A DNA stretch of 64,000 bases, taken from the NCBI RefSeq assembly GCF_045291395.1, contig NZ_CP152342.1:3906001-3970000 (forward strand), read 5' to 3'. The position numbers and the translations under genes are program-made. Each line of letters opens with the position of its first letter. The first letter of the stretch is position 1. Below are positions 61,396 to 64,000 of the stretch, one piece after another. Source of the stretch: MR-S7 sp000400995. GTDB lineage: Bacteria > Pseudomonadota > Gammaproteobacteria > Burkholderiales > Burkholderiaceae_C. The notes below the pieces were generated by a model. The model was not told where the DNA came from and searched no databases. It saw only the letters and a program-made list of their open reading frames with translations.

Positions 61396-62064
61396 TCAGA
61401 GGGCGCGCTGGCGGTCCGATGCGTACACCGCGGCCTGCACGCGCGAGCTCAGGCCCAGCTTGCGCAAGATGTGCTGCACGTGGATCTTCACGGTGGTCTC
61501 GGCGATGTCGAGCGTGCGCGCGATCTCCTTGTTGCTCGCGCCGCGCGCGATCTCGCGCAGCACGTCCTCCTCGCGCGGCGACAGGGGCGAGGCGGGCCCG
61601 TCCGGCAGCGGCTGCGCCTCGGGCTCGGGCACGCCCTGCGACTGGAAGGCGGCGACCAGCTTGCCCATCATCTCGGGGCTGACCACCGGCTCGCCGCGCG
61701 CGGCGCGGCGGATGCCCTGGGCGAGCAGGTCTCCGTCGATGGTCTTGAGCAGGTAGCCCTGTGCGCCGTTGCGCAGCGCGGCGGCGAGGTCCTGCCCGTC
61801 CTCGCTCACGGTGAGCATGATCACGCGGCTGCCCTGCGAGGCCTCGCGCAGGCCGGCGATGGCGTCCACGCCGAGCACGCCGGGCAGGTGGTTGTCCAGC
61901 AGGATCACGTCGGGCCGCAGCACCGGCAGCTGGCGCAGCGCCTCGCCGGCGTCGCCGGCCTCGCCCACCACGCGCAGGTCCGGCTGCTGCGACAGCAGGG
62001 CCACCAGGCCGCGGCGCAGCAGGGTATGGTCGTCGATCAGGAAGACGGAGATGCAGGAGGTCAT
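61396..62064 (-). CDS. narL: Nitrate/nitrite response regulator
   Basis: Two-component response regulator of 222 aa. The receiver domain has acidic pair DD at residues 11-12, phosphoacceptor Asp57 in VILLDNHLPG, and the conserved Lys in YLLKTIDGD. The LuxR-type helix-turn-helix is at about 165-210 (LSPREEDVLREIARGASNKEIARTLDIAETTVKIHVQHIL...). Its start overlaps the narX stop (ATGA), so sensor and regulator are translated together. It would activate or repress the nar promoters with the sensor; no clear NarL heptamer pair was found in this window. Confidence 0.92.
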   Translation of the reverse strand: MTSCISVFLIDDHTLLRRGLVALLSQQPDLRVVGEAGDAGEALRQLPVLRPDVILLDNHLPGVLGVDAIAGLREASQGSRVIMLTVSEDGQDLAAALRNGAQGYLLKTIDGDLLAQGIRRAARGEPVVSPEMMGKLVAAFQSQGVPEPEAQPLPDGPASPLSPREEDVLREIARGASNKEIARTLDIAETTVKIHVQHILRKLGLSSRVQAAVYASDRQRAL

Positions 62065-63989
62065 GGCGTGGTAGCAAGGGAAAGGGGAAGCGCTTCGCCG
62101 TGGGTGCCTTCATGGTCCTCCTCGCGGCGCATGGGAGGCAGCTCCACGATCACCCTGGTGCCCGCGCCATCCGGGGCGGAGTCCAGCCGCAGCGCGGCGC
62201 CGATTCGCTGCGCGCGCTCGCGCATGATGCCCAGGCCCACGTGCAGCGAATCGGGCGGCACGTCCTGCGGGCGGAAGCCCCGGCCGTCGTCGTGCACCTC
62301 GAAGCGCCAGCGCGGGTGGCGCAGCACACGCAGCTCCACGCGGCGCGCGCCGGCGTGCTTGCGCACATTGGACAGCGCTTCCTGCACGATGTGCAGCACC
62401 TGCACCTGCACGTCCGGCGCCAGCGGCAGGCCCTGGCCCGCCATGGCGAGCGACGTGGCCACGCCCGTCTGGTGCTCGAACTTGGAGAGCGTGGCGCGCA
62501 GCGCGTCCTCGATGTCCTCGTCCTTGGTACGGGTGCGGAAGTGCACCAGCAGCTCGCGCACGTCGGCGTAGCACTCGCGCACGCCCACGTCCAGCTCGTC
62601 GATGCTGCGGTCGCGCGCTACGGCGTTGTCCTTGGCGACGGCATCGCGCAGCAGCTGCGTCTGGATCTTGAGGAAGGCCAGCGACTGGGCGATGGAGTCG
62701 TGCAGCTCGCGCGCGATCAGTCCGCGCTCCTCGGCCACGGCGGCCTCGCGCTCCAGCGCCGTGGCGCGCAGGCTCTCCATGGAGCTGGCCAGGTGGCGCG
62801 CCATGGTGGACAGCAGCTCGCGCATGCCGTCCGACAGCGCGAGCGGCGTGCGGTAGAACAGCGTCACTTCGCCCAGCAGGCGCTGCTGCAGTTGCACGGG
62901 GATGCTCACCACGGTCTCGAAGCCGGCCTCGCGGCAGTGCGGCAGTTGCACGTCCGACGCAGGGGCGATGGGGATCACGCGCATGCGCGCATCGGCCTGC
63001 AGTTGCCCGCACTCGCAGGTGCCGGTGAGCAGGCAATGCTCCTCCTCGGCCAGGGAGCGCGGCAGCCCGTCGGAGGCCAGCAGCACGTAGCGCTCGTTGG
63101 CCTCGTCGGACCAGCGCACGGCGGCCGCGTCGCAGCCGGCCACGCGGCGGATCTGCTGCACGAAGCCCTGGGTCAGCACGTCCAGGCTGCCGGCCTCGGC
63201 GCCCAGGGCGCTCACCGCATAGAGCGCGGACAGGCGCTGGTTCTGCACCTCGATGCTGGCGGTCTTCTCGCGCACCTTGCGCTCCAGGTCCTCGTGCGAG
63301 GCCTGCAGCGCATGGGCCATGAGGTTGAAGCCCGCCGCGAGCTGGCCGAACTCGTCGTCCGTCTCCACGGCCAGGCGCGTGTCCAGCGCGCCGCGCCGCA
63401 CGCTGGCCAGCGCCTGCTGCAGCCGCGTCACGGGGTTGAGAACCAGCAGGTAGCTCAGCGCCATGAAGGCCACGGCGGCTCCGATGGCCAGCGCCACCAT
63501 GAAGAGCTGGAACAGGTGCAGTGCGGCGGTCCAGCGCACGATCTGGATCTCGATGGCCTCGACGAAACCGTCGAGCTGGTGCACGAAGGCATCGCCCAGG
63601 GCCACGGCCTCGGTGCCGCCCGGCGGGTGGGAGGTCTTCCAGACCTCCTGCAGCGCGCGCCATTGCCGGGTGACGTGCTCGTAGCGCTCGTGCGTGGCAT
63701 CGCTCCAGGGCACGAACAGCGGCCGCGCCGGGTCGCCCATGCGCAGCAGTTCCAGGCTGGCATCGAAGCGCTGCGCCAGCCGCGCCACCTCCTCGGGCGA
63801 CTCGTTCTGCTGCGCCAGCACCATGCGCAGCATGTTCATGCGCAGGCGGCCCGCCTCGTTCACGGCGGCCGCGCCGCCTTCGAGCTGCCAAGTCACCCAC
63901 AGCGTGAAGCCGATGGAAGCCAGGGCCACGAACAGGAAGACCGTGCCCATGGCCAGCAGCTTGGTGGACAGCGTGGGCTTCTTGCGCAT
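62061..63989 (-). CDS. narX: Nitrate/nitrite sensor histidine kinase
   Basis: Membrane sensor of 642 aa. First membrane segment at residues 14-34, followed at once by the P-box VNEAGRLRMNMLRMV (43-57), the nitrate-binding element. Second membrane segment near 165-190, HAMP, then the Cys cluster (CLLTGTCECGQ and a later PHCREAG) of the central module. The histidine ARELHDSIAQSLAFLK lies near residue 429, and the ATPase domain follows (IVQEALSNVRKHA, DDGRGFRPQ). The start is MRKKPTLSTKL at 63989, 11 bp from the window end. Overlaps narL. Confidence 0.93.
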   Translation of the reverse strand: MRKKPTLSTKLLAMGTVFLFVALASIGFTLWVTWQLEGGAAAVNEAGRLRMNMLRMVLAQQNESPEEVARLAQRFDASLELLRMGDPARPLFVPWSDATHERYEHVTRQWRALQEVWKTSHPPGGTEAVALGDAFVHQLDGFVEAIEIQIVRWTAALHLFQLFMVALAIGAAVAFMALSYLLVLNPVTRLQQALASVRRGALDTRLAVETDDEFGQLAAGFNLMAHALQASHEDLERKVREKTASIEVQNQRLSALYAVSALGAEAGSLDVLTQGFVQQIRRVAGCDAAAVRWSDEANERYVLLASDGLPRSLAEEEHCLLTGTCECGQLQADARMRVIPIAPASDVQLPHCREAGFETVVSIPVQLQQRLLGEVTLFYRTPLALSDGMRELLSTMARHLASSMESLRATALEREAAVAEERGLIARELHDSIAQSLAFLKIQTQLLRDAVAKDNAVARDRSIDELDVGVRECYADVRELLVHFRTRTKDEDIEDALRATLSKFEHQTGVATSLAMAGQGLPLAPDVQVQVLHIVQEALSNVRKHAGARRVELRVLRHPRWRFEVHDDGRGFRPQDVPPDSLHVGLGIMRERAQRIGAALRLDSAPDGAGTRVIVELPPMRREEDHEGTHGEALPLSLATTP

Positions 63990-64000
63990 GGAGGCAGTGT

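Overview
The window is a contiguous piece of a high-GC chromosome, most likely from a betaproteobacterium of the Comamonadaceae (Acidovorax/Alicycliphilus/Delftia-like). The reasons are several Bug-type (TctC) periplasmic receptors, small betaproteobacterial families (DUF1840, DUF3567, DUF3108-like), a narXL-narK-narK-narGHJI cluster, and nine copies of a short dispersed palindromic repeat that I associate with this family. No rRNA, tRNA, CRISPR array, prophage or complete insertion sequence is visible.

Layout. 1-4.7 kb: tail of a branched-chain-amino-acid-type ABC importer (permease, binding protein, ATPase) followed by a frameshifted phenylacetate-CoA-ligase-like gene, which suggests uptake and CoA activation of an organic acid. 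4.8-9 kb: two Bug receptors, a DUF1840 gene, a cyclopropane-fatty-acid-synthase-like methyltransferase and a 53-residue basic protein. 9-17.6 kb: a LacI-type regulator divergent from an apparent catabolic operon (Bug receptor, HpcH/HpaI aldolase, FAD-linked hydroxyacid dehydrogenase, MmsA-type dehydrogenase, sugar-acid dehydratase, RraA-fold aldolase), with two operator-like palindromes in the shared promoter region. 17.6 kb: a 266-bp MITE-like element at the stop codon of tag. 18.5-24.6 kb: a lipoprotein peptidase carrying an in-frame repeat, acyl-CoA-binding protein, M20 amidohydrolase, an ABC binding protein and a molybdopterin oxidoreductase.

24.6-33.6 kb is a glycan locus whose left part looks lower in GC. 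On the plus strand are a family-2 glycosyltransferase and an NDP-hexose 2,3-dehydratase. Convergent with them is a minus-strand operon: OGT-like TPR transferase, HAD-UbiA prenyltransferase, DprE1-like oxidase, DprE2-like reductase, GtrA protein and a polytopic membrane protein. DprE1/DprE2/UbiA/GtrA is the signature of polyprenylphosphoryl-D-arabinose synthesis. Three genes of this operon carry single-base homopolymer frameshifts, and the HAD-UbiA gene has a large out-of-frame internal deletion.

33.8-43.6 kb: two acyl-CoA or organic-acid modules with LysR and IclR regulators, two more Bug receptors, a fumarylacetoacetase-family hydrolase, DUF3108 and DUF3567 proteins and an AbrB-family membrane protein. 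43.7-46 kb: a second OGT-like gene with blocks nearly identical to the first. 46-64 kb: a nitrate-respiration locus on the minus strand, read in the order narX, narL, chemoreceptor, narK, narK, narG, narH, narJ, narI, peptidylprolyl isomerase (frameshifted), carbonic anhydrase, nitroreductase, unknown, hemerythrin. An FNR/Anr-type box lies upstream of the chemoreceptor.

Five genes are interrupted by a one-base change in a G/C run of 4-5 bases. This recurrent pattern makes base-calling error at least as likely as genuine pseudogenes.
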